Source: Caulobacter sp. (GTDB taxonomy: Bacteria; Pseudomonadota; Alphaproteobacteria; Caulobacterales; Caulobacteraceae). From it: 64,000 nt of DNA. The position numbers and the translations under genes are program-made. Of this stretch, positions 1-9,400 are shown in pieces. The stretch is taken from contig JAGHZU010000001.1 of assembly GCA_017745235.1 (NCBI GenBank), positions 248,001-312,000 of the forward strand. Reading direction: 5' to 3'. Every line of letters starts with the position of its first letter. The first letter of the stretch is position 1. Under the pieces are notes generated by a model. That model made no database searches. It was given only the letters and a program-made list of their open reading frames with translations, and had not been told where the DNA came from.

Positions 1-81
1 GTTGAACTCGTACCAGACGCCGTTCAGCACGCCGAAGGCCACCGCCAGGCCCAGGCCCAGGATCCAGGTGAAGTACCACAT
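1..81 (-). CDS. cydX: cytochrome bd oxidase small subunit CydX (3' end cut by window)
   Basis: A 27-codon reading frame starts with MWYFTWILG, the N-terminal signature of CydX/YbgT, and is a single hydrophobic helix. It begins 12 bp after the cydB stop with a strong GGAGA ribosome binding site, and it is too short for ordinary ORF calling. In the family, CydX is a one-helix inner-membrane subunit that stabilises the heme d/b595 site of the bd quinol oxidase. The frame is still open at position 1, so the hydrophilic tail lies outside the window. The cydA-cydB-cydX order supports the call. Confidence 0.9.
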   Translation of the reverse strand, partial: MWYFTWILGLGLAVAFGVLNGVWYEFN

Positions 82-93
82 GGGCTCGTCTCC

Positions 94-1236
94 TCAGTAA
101 AGGGCCGGGTCGGTCTTGAGCGCCGCGGTGCTCGTACGGCCCCACAGCACCTTGTAGACCCAGGCGGTATAGATCAGCACCACCGGCATCAGCAGCGCCA
201 CGACCAGCAGCATCGTGAACAGGGTCGAGTGGCTGGACGAGGCGTTCCAGACCAGCAGGCTGGAGCGCGGGTCGATCGTGCTGGGCAGGATGAAGGGGAA
301 CATCGACAGCCCCACCGTGGCGATGATCCCGGCCGCCGAGGCCGAGGAGCCGCCGAAGGCCAGGGCGGTCGAGCGCTTCCACAGGCCCGCCAGCGCCGCC
401 GCCGCGCCCAGGAAGCCCAGGGCCGGCGCCAGCAGCGCCAGGGGATGGGCGGTCAGGTTGGCCACCCACGCGCCGGGCGAGGCCACGGCCATGGCCAGGC
501 GGGGATTGGACGGACCGGCGGGATCGACCGCCCCCTCCAGCCGGAAGCCCAGGCGCGAGGCCATCAGGCCGCCGACGGCGAACAGGATCAGGCTGGCCAC
601 GGCCGCCACCGTGCCGAACTTCCGGGTCCGGTCCAGCACAGGTCCCTGCTCGGCCTTCACGCCCAGCCAGGCCGCGCCGTGCAGGACCAGCATGGCCACC
701 GACAGCAGGCCGCAGACCAGGGTGAACGGGGTGAACAGGCCCAGGAACGTGCCGTGGTAGGTGGTGCGCAGATCAGCGTCGAGCCTGAACGGCGCCCCCT
801 GCATGACGTTGCCCACGGCCACGCCGAACACCAGCACCGGCACGAAGCCGCCGATGAACAGGCCCCAGTCCCAGAACGCGCGCCAGCGGGCCCCGGGCCG
901 CTTGGAACGGTACTTGAAGCCCACCGGCCGCAGGATCATCGAGAACAGCACCACGAACATGGCCAGGTAGAAGCCCGAGAAGCTGACGCCGTAGACCAGC
1001 GGCCAGGCCGCGAAGATCGCCGCCCCGCCGGTGATGAACCACACCTGGTTGCCTTCCCAGGTGGCGCCGACGGTGTTGATCACCATGCGGCGCTCCTCGT
1101 CGGTCTTCGCCACGAACGGGAGCAGCGCGCCCACGCCCATGTCGAAGCCGTCGGTCAGGGCGAAGCCGATCAGCAGCACGCCCAGCAGGGCCCACCAGAT
1201 CAGGCGAAGGGTCGGATAGTCGATTGGCAGTTCCAT
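94..1236 (-). CDS. cydB: cytochrome bd ubiquinol oxidase subunit II
   Basis: This 380-residue polytopic membrane protein matches CydB in length and in the N-terminal block with GFALTDGFDMGVG and the following WEGNQVWFITGG segment. CydB pairs with CydA in the inner membrane to reduce oxygen to water with electrons from quinol. It starts 13 bp after the cydA stop and is followed 12 bp later by cydX, so the three form one minus-strand operon. Long antisense frames overlap it but show no protein-like features. Confidence 0.96.
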   Translation of the reverse strand: MELPIDYPTLRLIWWALLGVLLIGFALTDGFDMGVGALLPFVAKTDEERRMVINTVGATWEGNQVWFITGGAAIFAAWPLVYGVSFSGFYLAMFVVLFSMILRPVGFKYRSKRPGARWRAFWDWGLFIGGFVPVLVFGVAVGNVMQGAPFRLDADLRTTYHGTFLGLFTPFTLVCGLLSVAMLVLHGAAWLGVKAEQGPVLDRTRKFGTVAAVASLILFAVGGLMASRLGFRLEGAVDPAGPSNPRLAMAVASPGAWVANLTAHPLALLAPALGFLGAAAALAGLWKRSTALAFGGSSASAAGIIATVGLSMFPFILPSTIDPRSSLLVWNASSSHSTLFTMLLVVALLMPVVLIYTAWVYKVLWGRTSTAALKTDPALY

Positions 1237-1249
1237 GGATCCGATCTCC

Positions 1250-2812
1250 TCAGGCCACGGCTTCGCCGGCGGGCGCGCCGGCCGTGGGGAAGGCTTCCTG
1301 CTCGGCGAAGGGGCCCTTCTTGATCGTGTGAAGGATCAGGCCGACCTCGACCACCGCCAGGGCGCCGTAGAACAGGGTGAAGCCGACGATGCTGGTCAGC
1401 AGTTGCGGCACGCTCAGGGTGGAGGGCGCCAGGAAGGTGGGCAGGATCCCCTCCACCGCCCAGGGCTGGCGGCCCACCTCGGCCAGGACCCAGCCCAGCT
1501 CGGCGGCGATCCACGGCAGGGGGATGGCGATCACCGCCAGGCGCAGGAACCAGCGGGTTTCCTGTTTGCGCAAGGTCACCAGCAGGAAGGCCGTGGCGAA
1601 CAGGGCGATCATCAGGAAGCCCGTGCCCGCCATGATGCGGAAGGCCCAGAACATCACCGGCACGTTGGGCACGGTGTCCCAGGCGGTCTTGCTGATCAGC
1701 GCCTTGTCGGCCTGGCGAGGATCGGCCACGTGGCCCTTCAGCAGCAGGGCGTAGCCAAGATCGCGGCGATGCGTCTCGAAGACGCCGCGCGCGGCAAGGT
1801 CCTTGGGATTGGCCTTCAGCTTCTCCAGCGCGTCATAGGCGATGACGCCGCTCTCGATCCGCGTCTCGGCCTGGGCCACCAGCTCGAAGATGCCGGCCAC
1901 GGGACGGTCTATGCTGCGCGTGGCGATCAGGCCCAGCACGTAGGGGATCTTGATCTCGGCGTGGGTCTTGCGGTCGGCGCGGCTGGGGATCCCGAAGGCG
2001 GTCAGCCCGGCCGGAGCAGGCTCGGTCTCCCACATGGCCTCCAGGGCCGCCAGCTTCATTTTCTGGTTGTCCGTCAGGGCGTAGCCGCTCTCGTCGCCCA
2101 GGACGACGACCGACAGCGAGGAGGCCAGGCCGAACGCGGCCGCCACGGTCAGCGAGCGCTTGGCCACGCTCTTGTACTTGCCCTTGAGCAGGTAGAAGGC
2201 GCTGATGCCCAGCACGAAGACGGCGGCGATGGTGTAGCCGGCGCTGACGGTGTGCACGAACTTGGCCTGGGCGACGGGGTTGAACACCACGGCCTTGAAG
2301 TCGATGACCTCCATCCGCAGCGTGTCTGGATTGAAGACCGCGCCGACCGGGTTCTGCATCCAGCCGTTGGCGACCAGGATCCACAGGGCCGACAGGTTGG
2401 TGCCCAGGGCCACCAGGAAGGTCACGAACAGGTGGGTGACGGGCCTCAGCTTGTCCCAGCCGAAGAACATCAGCCCCACGAACGTCGCCTCCAGGAAGAA
2501 GGCCATCAGGCCCTCGATCGCCAGGGGGGCGCCGAAGATGTCGCCGACATAGTGCGAGTAATAGGACCAGTTCATCCCGAACTGGAATTCCATGGTCAGG
2601 CCCGTGGCCACGCCCAGCACGAAGTTGATGCCGAACAGCGTGCCCCAGAACCGTGTCGTGGTTCTCCAGATCGGCCGCTTGGTCATCACATAGACGCTCT
2701 CCATGATGACCAGCATGAAGGAGAGGCCCAAGGTGAGGGGCACGAACAGGAAGTGATAAAGCGCCGTCAAGGCGAACTGCAGGCGGGATAGGTCGACGAC
2801 GGCGGGGTCCAT
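1250..2812 (-). CDS. cydA: cytochrome bd ubiquinol oxidase subunit I
   Basis: This 520-residue protein has the length of the long-Q-loop CydA class. Visible landmarks are the N-terminal His20 in ALYHFLFVPLTLG (heme b595 ligand position), the GRQPW motif near residue 430 and a Met-containing helix (VPVMFWAFRIMAG) consistent with the heme b558 region. It oxidises quinol and reduces oxygen in the inner membrane with high oxygen affinity. It is first in cydABX. The divergent cydD start is 124 bp away, and the gap holds a perfect FixK/Fnr palindrome that would place a class II start site about 42 nt upstream of cydA. Confidence 0.97.
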   Translation of the reverse strand: MDPAVVDLSRLQFALTALYHFLFVPLTLGLSFMLVIMESVYVMTKRPIWRTTTRFWGTLFGINFVLGVATGLTMEFQFGMNWSYYSHYVGDIFGAPLAIEGLMAFFLEATFVGLMFFGWDKLRPVTHLFVTFLVALGTNLSALWILVANGWMQNPVGAVFNPDTLRMEVIDFKAVVFNPVAQAKFVHTVSAGYTIAAVFVLGISAFYLLKGKYKSVAKRSLTVAAAFGLASSLSVVVLGDESGYALTDNQKMKLAALEAMWETEPAPAGLTAFGIPSRADRKTHAEIKIPYVLGLIATRSIDRPVAGIFELVAQAETRIESGVIAYDALEKLKANPKDLAARGVFETHRRDLGYALLLKGHVADPRQADKALISKTAWDTVPNVPVMFWAFRIMAGTGFLMIALFATAFLLVTLRKQETRWFLRLAVIAIPLPWIAAELGWVLAEVGRQPWAVEGILPTFLAPSTLSVPQLLTSIVGFTLFYGALAVVEVGLILHTIKKGPFAEQEAFPTAGAPAGEAVA

Positions 2813-2888
2813 TGAGCGCTCCGGTTGTCGTTGGCGATTGATCGCGCCAAGGACTTTCCACCCCTAGACGCGTTCTGGCTAGGGCGCT

Positions 2889-2902
2889 TTGATCCGGATC
2901 AA
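2889..2902. promoter_or_regulatory. FixK/Fnr box (anaerobox) between cydA and cydD
   Basis: The sequence TTGATCCGGATCAA is a perfect 14-bp palindrome and fits the FixK/Fnr consensus TTGAT-N4-ATCAA, including the C and G flanking the centre that are typical of rhizobial FixK sites. Its centre is 41.5 bp upstream of the cydD start codon and about 83 bp upstream of cydA, so it can serve both directions. The fixK gene at 8387 is the obvious candidate regulator. Confidence 0.88.
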
Positions 2903-2936
2903 GGACGCCCCGGTCCCGCTTTCCTAACAACGGTCC

Positions 2937-4580
2937 ATGTCCGCCAGTTTCACCGCCGACCTCGACGCCGTGGCGCGGCCCTGGCTGAAGTCCCTGGGCG
3001 CGGCCGTCGGCGGGCGGGCCCGCGCCGCGGCCTGGTGGCTTTTGGCCGACATTCCCGCCGCCATCGCCTTCGCCGCGGGTCTGGCCCTGGCCGTCGACGC
3101 CCTGCCTCGCGGCCTCTTCGCCGCCGCGCCTTGGCTGGCCCTGATCGCCATCTCGGCCCTGGCCCGGGGCCTGATCGGCGCGCGGGCTGTGCGGGCCGGC
3201 GCCAGGGCCGGCGCGGCGGCCAAGGCCCTGGCCCGGCGGCAGGCGGTGGCCTCGGCCCTGGGCCATGCCGGCGAGCGCCGCACGGGCGGTCAGGTGCTGA
3301 CCGCCGCCGTCGAGGGGGTGGAGGCGCTGGACGGCCATTTCGCCCGGTTCACGCCCAACCGCGTCGCCGCCGTCGCCGCGCCGCTGGCGATGATCGCCGC
3401 CGTGGCCGTCGCCAGTCCCGTCGCCGCCGTGATCCTGCTGGGCACGCTGGTTCCGTTCGGCCTGGTCATGGCCCTGGCCGGCATGGCGGCGGCCGAGGAG
3501 TCGCGTCGCCAGTTCCTGGCGCTGGAGCGACTGTCGGGCCTGTTCCTGGATCGCGTGCGGGCCCTGCCCGTGGTGCTGGCCTTCCAGGCCGAGGGCGGCG
3601 TGACCCGCGACCTGGCCCAGGCCGCCGACGCCCTGGCCGCCCGGACCATCCGGGTGCTGAGGGTCGCCTTTCTGTCGTCGGGCGCCCTGGAGTTCTTCGC
3701 CGCCCTGTCGGTGGCCCTGGTGGCGGTCTATTGCGGCTTCAACCTGCTGCGCCTGCTGCCCTTCCCCGTGGGCGAGCAACTGGACCTCAAGCGCGCCTTC
3801 TTCGCCCTGGCCCTGGCGCCGGAGGTCTACGCCCCGATGCGCCGCCTGGCCGCGGCCTACCACGACCGCCAGGCCGCCGAGGCCGCCGCCCAGACCCTGG
3901 CCGCACTGCCCGCGCCGGCTCCGGAACCGGAAGCCGCGACCTTCGCCGCCCCGCCCGCCATCGCTTTCCGTGCCGTCACCGTGACCTATGTCGCCGGCGA
4001 GGCGCCTGTCCTGGACGGCTTCGACCTGGAGCTGGCGCCCGGCGAGGCCGTGGCCCTGCTGGCTCCCAGCGGCGGCGGCAAGACCACCTTGCTGAACCTG
4101 CTGCTGGGCCTGGCGCCGCTGAGCGGGGGCGAGGTGACGGTCGGCGGCCGGCGCCTGTCGCACCTGGGCTCCATCGCCCCGGCCGCCGCCTGGGCCGGCC
4201 AAACGCCGCTGATCCTGCCCGGAACCCTGGCCGACAACCTGGCCCTGGCCCGTCCCGACGCTACGCGCGAAGAGCTCGAGGCCGTCGCCCGCGCCGTGGG
4301 CCTCGACGCCGTTCTGGCCGCGCGCGGCGGGCTGGACGCCCCCCTGGACGAGCGCGGCGCGGGCCTGTCGGGCGGCGAGCGCCGGCGCCTGTCCCTGGGC
4401 CGGGCCCTGCTCAAGCCCGCGACCATCCTTCTGCTGGACGAGCCGACCGCCGACCTGGACGCCGCGTCCGAGGCCGACCTGCTGCCCGTGATCGCCGCGG
4501 CCATGCGTGGCCGCACCGCCCTCGTGGCCACGCATTCCCAGGCCGTCGCCGCCCTGGCCGACCGCGTGGTGCGCCTGTGA
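2937..4580 (+). CDS. cydD: cysteine/glutathione exporter ABC subunit CydD
   Basis: This 547-residue protein fuses an N-terminal six-helix ABC transmembrane domain (about residues 1-330) to a C-terminal nucleotide-binding domain. It shows a Walker A (APSGGGKTT), an [16 protein letters not shown] signature and a Walker B (ILLLDEP). CydDC exports cysteine and glutathione to the periplasm and is required for assembly of bd oxidase. It is divergent from cydA and overlaps cydC by GTGA. The start codon has no Shine-Dalgarno in front and coincides with the start site predicted from the upstream FixK box, so the mRNA may be leaderless. Confidence 0.92.
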   Translation: MSASFTADLDAVARPWLKSLGAAVGGRARAAAWWLLADIPAAIAFAAGLALAVDALPRGLFAAAPWLALIAISALARGLIGARAVRAGARAGAAAKALARRQAVASALGHAGERRTGGQVLTAAVEGVEALDGHFARFTPNRVAAVAAPLAMIAAVAVASPVAAVILLGTLVPFGLVMALAGMAAAEESRRQFLALERLSGLFLDRVRALPVVLAFQAEGGVTRDLAQAADALAARTIRVLRVAFLSSGALEFFAALSVALVAVYCGFNLLRLLPFPVGEQLDLKRAFFALALAPEVYAPMRRLAAAYHDRQAAEAAAQTLAALPAPAPEPEAATFAAPPAIAFRAVTVTYVAGEAPVLDGFDLELAPGEAVALLAPSGGGKTTLLNLLLGLAPLSGGEVTVGGRRLSHLGSIAPAAAWAGQTPLILPGTLADNLALARPDATREELEAVARAVGLDAVLAARGGLDAPLDERGAGLSGGERRRLSLGRALLKPATILLLDEPTADLDAASEADLLPVIAAAMRGRTALVATHSQAVAALADRVVRL

Positions 4581-6151
4581 CCACGCCTTCCCCGTCTCCC
4601 CTGGCCGACCTCGTCCGCGACCAGCGTCGCAAGCATGCGGCCGGCCTGCGCCTGGCCGCCGCCTCGGCCGCGATCGTGGGGGCGGCCAGCGTGCTGCTGC
4701 TGGGCCTGTCGGGCTGGTTCCTGACCCGGGCGGCCATCGCCGGCGTGGCGGGGCTGGCCGCCGCCCAGGCCTTCAACGTGCTGCTGCCCAGCGCCGGCAT
4801 CCGGCTGCTGGCCATCCTGCGCACCGCTTTCCGCTATCTGGAGCGACTGTCGGGCCACGCCGCCGCCTTGCGGGCCCTGGCCGCGATCCGTCCGGCCCTG
4901 TTCGCCGCCCTGGCCGCCGCCCCGCCGCGCCAGGCCCTGGCGTTGTCGCGCGGCGAGGCCTCGGCCCGGCTGGTGCAGGACGTCGACGCCGTCGAGACCC
5001 GGCTGATCCGCCTCTCCACCCCCTGGGGCGGGGGCGCGGCGCTCGCCGCCGGGGTCGCCATGGCGACCGGCGCCAGTCCCTGGAGCGCCCTGGTCGTGCT
5101 GGTCGCGGCCGCCGCCTCCCTGCTGGCGGCCCGCGCCCTGGCCAAGCGGCTGACAGCGCAAACCGGTCCCGCCGTCCAGCAGGCGACGGGCGAGCTGAAA
5201 GACGCCCTGGCCGCTTATGCCGCCGCCGCACCCGAGCTGCGGGTCTACGGCGCGCGCGCGCGGGCCGCCGCCGAGGTCGAGGCCCTGGGCCGGCGGCTGG
5301 ACGACCTGAAGCAACGGGCCCTGGCGGCCCAGGGCGCCATCCTGATCGTCCAGGGCGCGGCCTTGGGCCTGGCCGTCGCCCTGGCCGTGGCCTTCGCCCA
5401 CGACGCCGCCACGCCCCTGGCGGCGATGGCGGGCCTCGCCGCCGCCATGGCGCTGGAGGGCCTGGGCGGCCTGGCCAAGGCCTTCGAGCAGGACGCCGGC
5501 GCCCAGGCCGCCGCCGCTCGGCTGGACGAGGTGCTGGTCCACCGCCCCGGACCGGCCGCCGCCCTCCTGCCGGCCGGTCCGGCCCTGCGCCTGGGGGGCG
5601 AGATCTTCGCCCCCGGCGAGCGCCTGGCGATCACCGGCCGGTCGGGCAGCGGCAAGACCACCGTGCTTGAAGGGCTGCTGGGGTTGCGGGAGTCCGCCGG
5701 CGCATCGCCCCGGGCCGCCTTCGCCTGGGCGCCGCAGGAGGCGACTCTGATCGCCGGGACCGTCCGCGACAACCTCGCCCTGGCCGGGGTTCATCCGGAT
5801 GACGCCCTGTGGGAAGCCCTGTCCGACGCCGGGCTGGAGGCCCGGGTCCGCGCCCTGCCCCGGGGCCTGGACACCTGGGTGGGCGAGAACGGCGAGCGGC
5901 TGTCGGGCGGCGAGCGGCGGCGGCTGTCGCTGGCCCGCGCCCTGCTGCGCGGCGCGCCCTGGCTGCTGCTGGACGAGCCGACCGAGGGGCTGGATGCGGC
6001 GACAGAGGCCCTGGTCATCGAGCGCCTGGCCCGTCGCCTGGACCGCACGGGCCAGGGCCTGGTCCTGGTCAGCCACAGGCCCGCGCCACGCGCCCTGGCC
6101 TCGCGCGAACTGCCGATCGAGACCTTGGCCTCGTCGCGCGCTATAGGGTAG
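4577..6151 (+). CDS. cydC: cysteine/glutathione exporter ABC subunit CydC
   Basis: This half-transporter of 524 residues starts at a GTG that overlaps the cydD stop (GTGA), which is why this start was chosen over a much longer upstream-open frame. It has an N-terminal transmembrane domain with the [11 protein letters not shown] segment, then Walker A (GRSGSGKTT), an [16 protein letters not shown] signature and Walker B ([12 protein letters not shown]). It forms the heterodimeric CydDC exporter in the inner membrane. The nucleotide-binding half is shorter than usual at its N-terminal edge. The fixL start follows 33 bp later, suggesting co-transcription. Confidence 0.92.
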   Translation: MTTPSPSPLADLVRDQRRKHAAGLRLAAASAAIVGAASVLLLGLSGWFLTRAAIAGVAGLAAAQAFNVLLPSAGIRLLAILRTAFRYLERLSGHAAALRALAAIRPALFAALAAAPPRQALALSRGEASARLVQDVDAVETRLIRLSTPWGGGAALAAGVAMATGASPWSALVVLVAAAASLLAARALAKRLTAQTGPAVQQATGELKDALAAYAAAAPELRVYGARARAAAEVEALGRRLDDLKQRALAAQGAILIVQGAALGLAVALAVAFAHDAATPLAAMAGLAAAMALEGLGGLAKAFEQDAGAQAAAARLDEVLVHRPGPAAALLPAGPALRLGGEIFAPGERLAITGRSGSGKTTVLEGLLGLRESAGASPRAAFAWAPQEATLIAGTVRDNLALAGVHPDDALWEALSDAGLEARVRALPRGLDTWVGENGERLSGGERRRLSLARALLRGAPWLLLDEPTEGLDAATEALVIERLARRLDRTGQGLVLVSHRPAPRALASRELPIETLASSRAIG

Positions 6152-6184
6152 CCGACCTTGCGGAGCGGAGACCGCTATCTCGTG

Positions 6185-7666
6185 ATGACCCCCTCGTCCG
6201 GCGGCACGCTGCAAAGCGACCTGCGCCCCCGGGCCTATCTGACGGCGCTGACCGCCGTCGCGGCCTGCTGTCTGTTCCAACTGGCCCTGCCTCCGGGGTT
6301 CACCGCGCCGTCGGCCTTCCTGCTGTTCGTGCCCGCCGTGCTGGTCAGCGCCGCGGTCGGCGGGCTGGCGCCGGGCCTGTTCGCCACCGTGCTGGCGGCC
6401 GGGGCGGTGTGGCTGCTGAAGGTGCAGGGCCAGCCCGACCAGCCCACCGCCCTGTCCAGCCTGCTGTTCGTGATGATCGGCTTCGGCATGTCGATCGGCG
6501 GCGGCTGGTTCCACGCCGCCCGCCGCCGCGCCTCGGCCATGACCCAGCACCTGCAGTCGATCCTGGATTCGGCCCCGGACGCCGTGATCGTGATCGATCC
6601 GCAGGGCCTGATGACCTCGTTCAGTCCCGCCGCCGAGCGTCTGTTCGGCTGGACCGCGCGCGAGGCCATCGGCCAGAACGTCAGCCTGCTGATGCCCGAG
6701 CCCGACCAGGCCGGCCACGACGGCTACCTGGCCGGCTACGCCCGCACCGGCGAGAAGCGGATCATCGGCACGGGCCGCGTGGTCACCGGCCGGCGCAAGG
6801 ATGGCTCGACCTTCCCCATGGAGCTGGCGGTGGGCGAGACCCGGGGTTCGCGCCCGTTCTACACCGGCTTCATCCGCGACCTGACCGAGCGCCAGCAGAC
6901 CGAGGCCCGCCTGCGCGACCTGCAGAACGAGCTGGTCCACGTCTCGCGCCTGACGGCCATGGGCGAGATGGCCTCGACCCTGGCGCACGAGCTGAACCAG
7001 CCGCTGTCGGCGATCGCCAACCTGCTGACCGGCTCGCGGCGCCTGCTCGACAAGGGCCGGCTGGAAGACCAGCAGAAGGTGCGCGACGCCGTCGACCGCG
7101 CTTCCGCCCAGGCCCTGCGGGCCGGCGACGTGATCCACCGCATGCGCGAGTTCGTGCGGCGTGGGGCCAGCGAGCGCGCGCCCGAGAGTCTCTCCAAGGT
7201 GGTCGAGGACGCCGTGGCCCTGGCCCTGATCGGCGCCCGCGAGCAGGTGGTGGCCAAGCTGCGCCTGGACCCCGCCGCCGACGCGGTGTTCGCCGACCGC
7301 GTCCAGATCCAGCAGGTGCTGGTCAACCTGATCCGCAACGGCGTGGACGCCATGGAGGACAGCCCCCGGCGCGAACTGACCATCTCCAGCCGCCGCCTCG
7401 ACGACGGCGGCGCCGAGGTCAGCGTGGCCGACACCGGCGCCGGCATCGACGAGGACTTCCGCGATCGCCTGTTCCAGCCGTTCATGACCACCAAGGCCGA
7501 GGGCATGGGGGTGGGCCTTTCGATCTCGCTGTCCATCATCGAGGCGCACGGCGGACGGATCTGGGCCGACGCCAACTCCGGCGGCGGCACGATCTTTCAT
7601 TTCACCCTGCCGGCCCGGCGCGACGCGCCCGCCGGCCAAGACGAGTCGGGAACGAGCGATGAGTGA
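6185..7666 (+). CDS. fixL: oxygen-sensing histidine kinase FixL
   Basis: A 493-residue membrane kinase. Residues about 10-110 hold hydrophobic helices. A PAS domain starts near residue 120 and carries the heme-PAS hallmark, with His178 in AGHDGY at the proximal heme ligand position followed by [18 protein letters not shown]. The kinase core has the H-box [16 protein letters not shown] (His268) and N, G1 and G2 boxes. FixL senses oxygen and phosphorylates FixJ when oxygen is low. The ATG at 6185 was chosen; GTG at 6182 is equally possible because the GGAG site suits either. It overlaps fixJ by 8 bp. Confidence 0.93.
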   Translation: MTPSSGGTLQSDLRPRAYLTALTAVAACCLFQLALPPGFTAPSAFLLFVPAVLVSAAVGGLAPGLFATVLAAGAVWLLKVQGQPDQPTALSSLLFVMIGFGMSIGGGWFHAARRRASAMTQHLQSILDSAPDAVIVIDPQGLMTSFSPAAERLFGWTAREAIGQNVSLLMPEPDQAGHDGYLAGYARTGEKRIIGTGRVVTGRRKDGSTFPMELAVGETRGSRPFYTGFIRDLTERQQTEARLRDLQNELVHVSRLTAMGEMASTLAHELNQPLSAIANLLTGSRRLLDKGRLEDQQKVRDAVDRASAQALRAGDVIHRMREFVRRGASERAPESLSKVVEDAVALALIGAREQVVAKLRLDPAADAVFADRVQIQQVLVNLIRNGVDAMEDSPRRELTISSRRLDDGGAEVSVADTGAGIDEDFRDRLFQPFMTTKAEGMGVGLSISLSIIEAHGGRIWADANSGGGTIFHFTLPARRDAPAGQDESGTSDE

Positions 7667-8261
7667 AGCCGTGGTCCACGTGGTCGACGACGACGAGAGC
7701 GCCCGGGAATCGCTGGCCTTCCTGCTGGAAGCGGCCGATTTCGAGGTGAAGAGCCACGCCTCGCCCCTGGACCTGCTGGCCGCCCTGCCGCTGGACGGGG
7801 CCGGTTGCGTGATCACCGACATGCGCATGCCCGAGATGACGGGGCTGGAGCTGGTGCGCGAACTGAACGCGCGCGGCTCGCGCGTGCCGATCCTGATGAT
7901 CACCGGCCACGGCGACATCCCCCTGGCGGTCGAGGCCATGCGGGCGGGCGTCGTGGACTTCATCGAAAAGCCTTTCGGCGAGGCCCGTATCCTGGACGCC
8001 CTGGCCCGCGCCCTGGCCGTGACCCCGCCGCCGGTGTCGGACGAGCAGACCCTGGTCCAGCAGCGCCTGGGCACCCTGTCGGAACGCGAGCGCCAGGTGC
8101 TGGACGGCGTCGTCGACGGCCATCCCAACAAGGTCATCGCCCGCGACCTGGGCATCAGCCCGCGCACGGTCGAGATCTATCGCGCCAAGCTGATGTCGAA
8201 GATGCAGGCCGACAACCTGGCGGCCCTGGTGCGCATGACCCTGTCGGCGCGGCGCGGCTGA
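7659..8261 (+). CDS. fixJ: response regulator FixJ
   Basis: A 200-residue two-domain regulator. The receiver domain (residues 1-120) has the acidic DDDE patch at 10-13, the phospho-acceptor Asp54 in [12 protein letters not shown], the conserved Thr in MITGHGD and Lys in IEKPFG. The C-terminal LuxR-type helix-turn-helix (about 137-200) has [15 protein letters not shown] and [13 protein letters not shown]. Phospho-FixJ activates fixK and microaerobic genes. It overlaps fixL, and a FixJ-like box lies between its stop and fixK. Confidence 0.95.
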   Translation: MSEAVVHVVDDDESARESLAFLLEAADFEVKSHASPLDLLAALPLDGAGCVITDMRMPEMTGLELVRELNARGSRVPILMITGHGDIPLAVEAMRAGVVDFIEKPFGEARILDALARALAVTPPPVSDEQTLVQQRLGTLSERERQVLDGVVDGHPNKVIARDLGISPRTVEIYRAKLMSKMQADNLAALVRMTLSARRG

Positions 8262-8300
8262 GATCCCGGCGCGCGCGAGGAGCGGATCGGACAAGACCGG

Positions 8301-8327
8301 ATAGGTAGTCCCCCTTAGGCGTAGTCC
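8301..8327 (+). promoter_or_regulatory. putative FixJ-binding site upstream of fixK
   Basis: The stretch GGTAGTCCCCCTTAGGCGTAG resembles the FixJ recognition sequence of rhizobial fixK promoters (GTAGTTTCCCTTA-like with a second GTAG half). It sits 60-86 bp upstream of the fixK start codon, the right place for a FixJ-activated promoter. This is a pattern match to remembered consensus, not a computed score. Confidence 0.55.
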
Positions 8328-8386
8328 ACGAATGTACCGCGCTCCTCGCAAGCGGGAGATTGGCGGCACGTTATGGGGATACCGCC

Positions 8387-9034
8387 ATGCAGTCCGTTCT
8401 TCTCGCCCCGCCCACCGCCGCCATCCGCCAGCCGGCGGCCTCGGTGATCGACGGCCTGCGCCTGAGCCACGGGCGCGACGAGACGATCTTCGACCAGGAC
8501 GACCCGGCCGAGCACGTCTACCAGGTGATCTCCGGCTGCGTGCGCACCTGCCGGCTGCTGCGCGACGGCCGCCGCCAGATCGAAGCCTTCCATTTCGCCG
8601 GCGAGACGTTCGGCCTGGAGGTCGGGGAGACCCATCGCGTGAGCGCTCAGACCCTGACTCCCGCCGTGGTGCGGGTCATGCCTCGCCACGCACTGGAAGA
8701 CCTGTCGATCGAGCGCGGCGATGTGGCTCGCCGCCTGCTGGCCCTGGCCACCGACAACCTGCGCCGCAGCCAGGATCACGCTCTGATGCTGGGTCGACGC
8801 AGCGCCTGCGAGCGCCTGGCCGCCCTGCTGCTGGACCTGGCCGAGCGCACGGGCGCGGAGGCCCTGCTCGACGTCCCCATGACCCGCCAGGACATGGCCG
8901 ACTACCTGGGCCTGACCATCGAGACCGTCTCGCGCACCTTCACCCAGTTCCAGCACGAAGGCCTGATCGCCCTGCCCTCGCTGCGCAAGGTGCTGCTGCG
9001 CGATCGCGGGGCGCTGGAGGCCATGGTCGGCTGA
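8387..9034 (+). CDS. fixK: Crp/Fnr-family transcription activator FixK
   Basis: The ATG at 8387, preceded by a GGGGAT ribosome binding site, gives 215 residues; a TTG start at 8360 would add nine. An N-terminal cyclic-nucleotide-like beta-roll (about 20-115) is followed by a long dimer helix and a winged helix (TRQDMADYLGLTIETVSRTF). The recognition helix has the E-x-x-S-R residues (ETVSR) that read TTGAT half sites. The N-terminal cysteine cluster of Fnr is absent, which favours FixK. In low oxygen, FixLJ activates fixK, and FixK activates genes such as the cyd operons at the palindrome at 2889. Confidence 0.9.
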   Translation: MQSVLLAPPTAAIRQPAASVIDGLRLSHGRDETIFDQDDPAEHVYQVISGCVRTCRLLRDGRRQIEAFHFAGETFGLEVGETHRVSAQTLTPAVVRVMPRHALEDLSIERGDVARRLLALATDNLRRSQDHALMLGRRSACERLAALLLDLAERTGAEALLDVPMTRQDMADYLGLTIETVSRTFTQFQHEGLIALPSLRKVLLRDRGALEAMVG

Positions 9035-9145
9035 AGGAGACCCGGGAAACGAGGGTTACTTCACTTGATTTTCAGCCTTCCCGAGAACATTTTCTGTCTG
9101 CGGCCAAGGAAACGTCGTCTTCTCGAGGCCGCTACAGAGACGCTC

Positions 9146-9334
9146 ATGGCCGCAACCACCGACTTCCAGCGCAAGACCGCCTCGCCGTCCTCGAAGGACG
9201 CCGGGAAGACGCGCGTGAAGAGCGAGAGCCATGGCGAGCGCCTGACCCGCCTGGCCCGCCAAGCCGACCAGGTCGAGGGCCCCGACCTGGCCAAGCTGTC
9301 CCGCGAGGAGCGCCGAAAGCTCCTGTTCGGCTGA
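9146..9334 (+). CDS. small basic hypothetical protein
   Basis: The ATG at 9146 gives 62 residues rich in Lys, Arg and Ser, ending in SREERRKLLFG, with no membrane segment or signal peptide. An upstream start at 9065 would add 27 residues with an atypical Cys/Phe-rich composition, so the internal ATG is preferred even though its ribosome site (GAGA) is weak. The next gene starts 66 bp downstream on the same strand. I do not recognise the family. Confidence 0.45.
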   Translation: MAATTDFQRKTASPSSKDAGKTRVKSESHGERLTRLARQADQVEGPDLAKLSREERRKLLFG

Positions 9335-9400
9335 TCGACGGGGAGTCGACGCCTGTCCAGCCGACTTCGCACGCCCCGTCTCGAGCGCGTCGCCAAGGCT

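Noticed and set aside
3986..8167. 1,393-codon minus-strand ORF across cydD, cydC, fixL and fixJ
   Set aside because: It crosses four well-supported genes and has Arg/Gln-rich low complexity without a domain.
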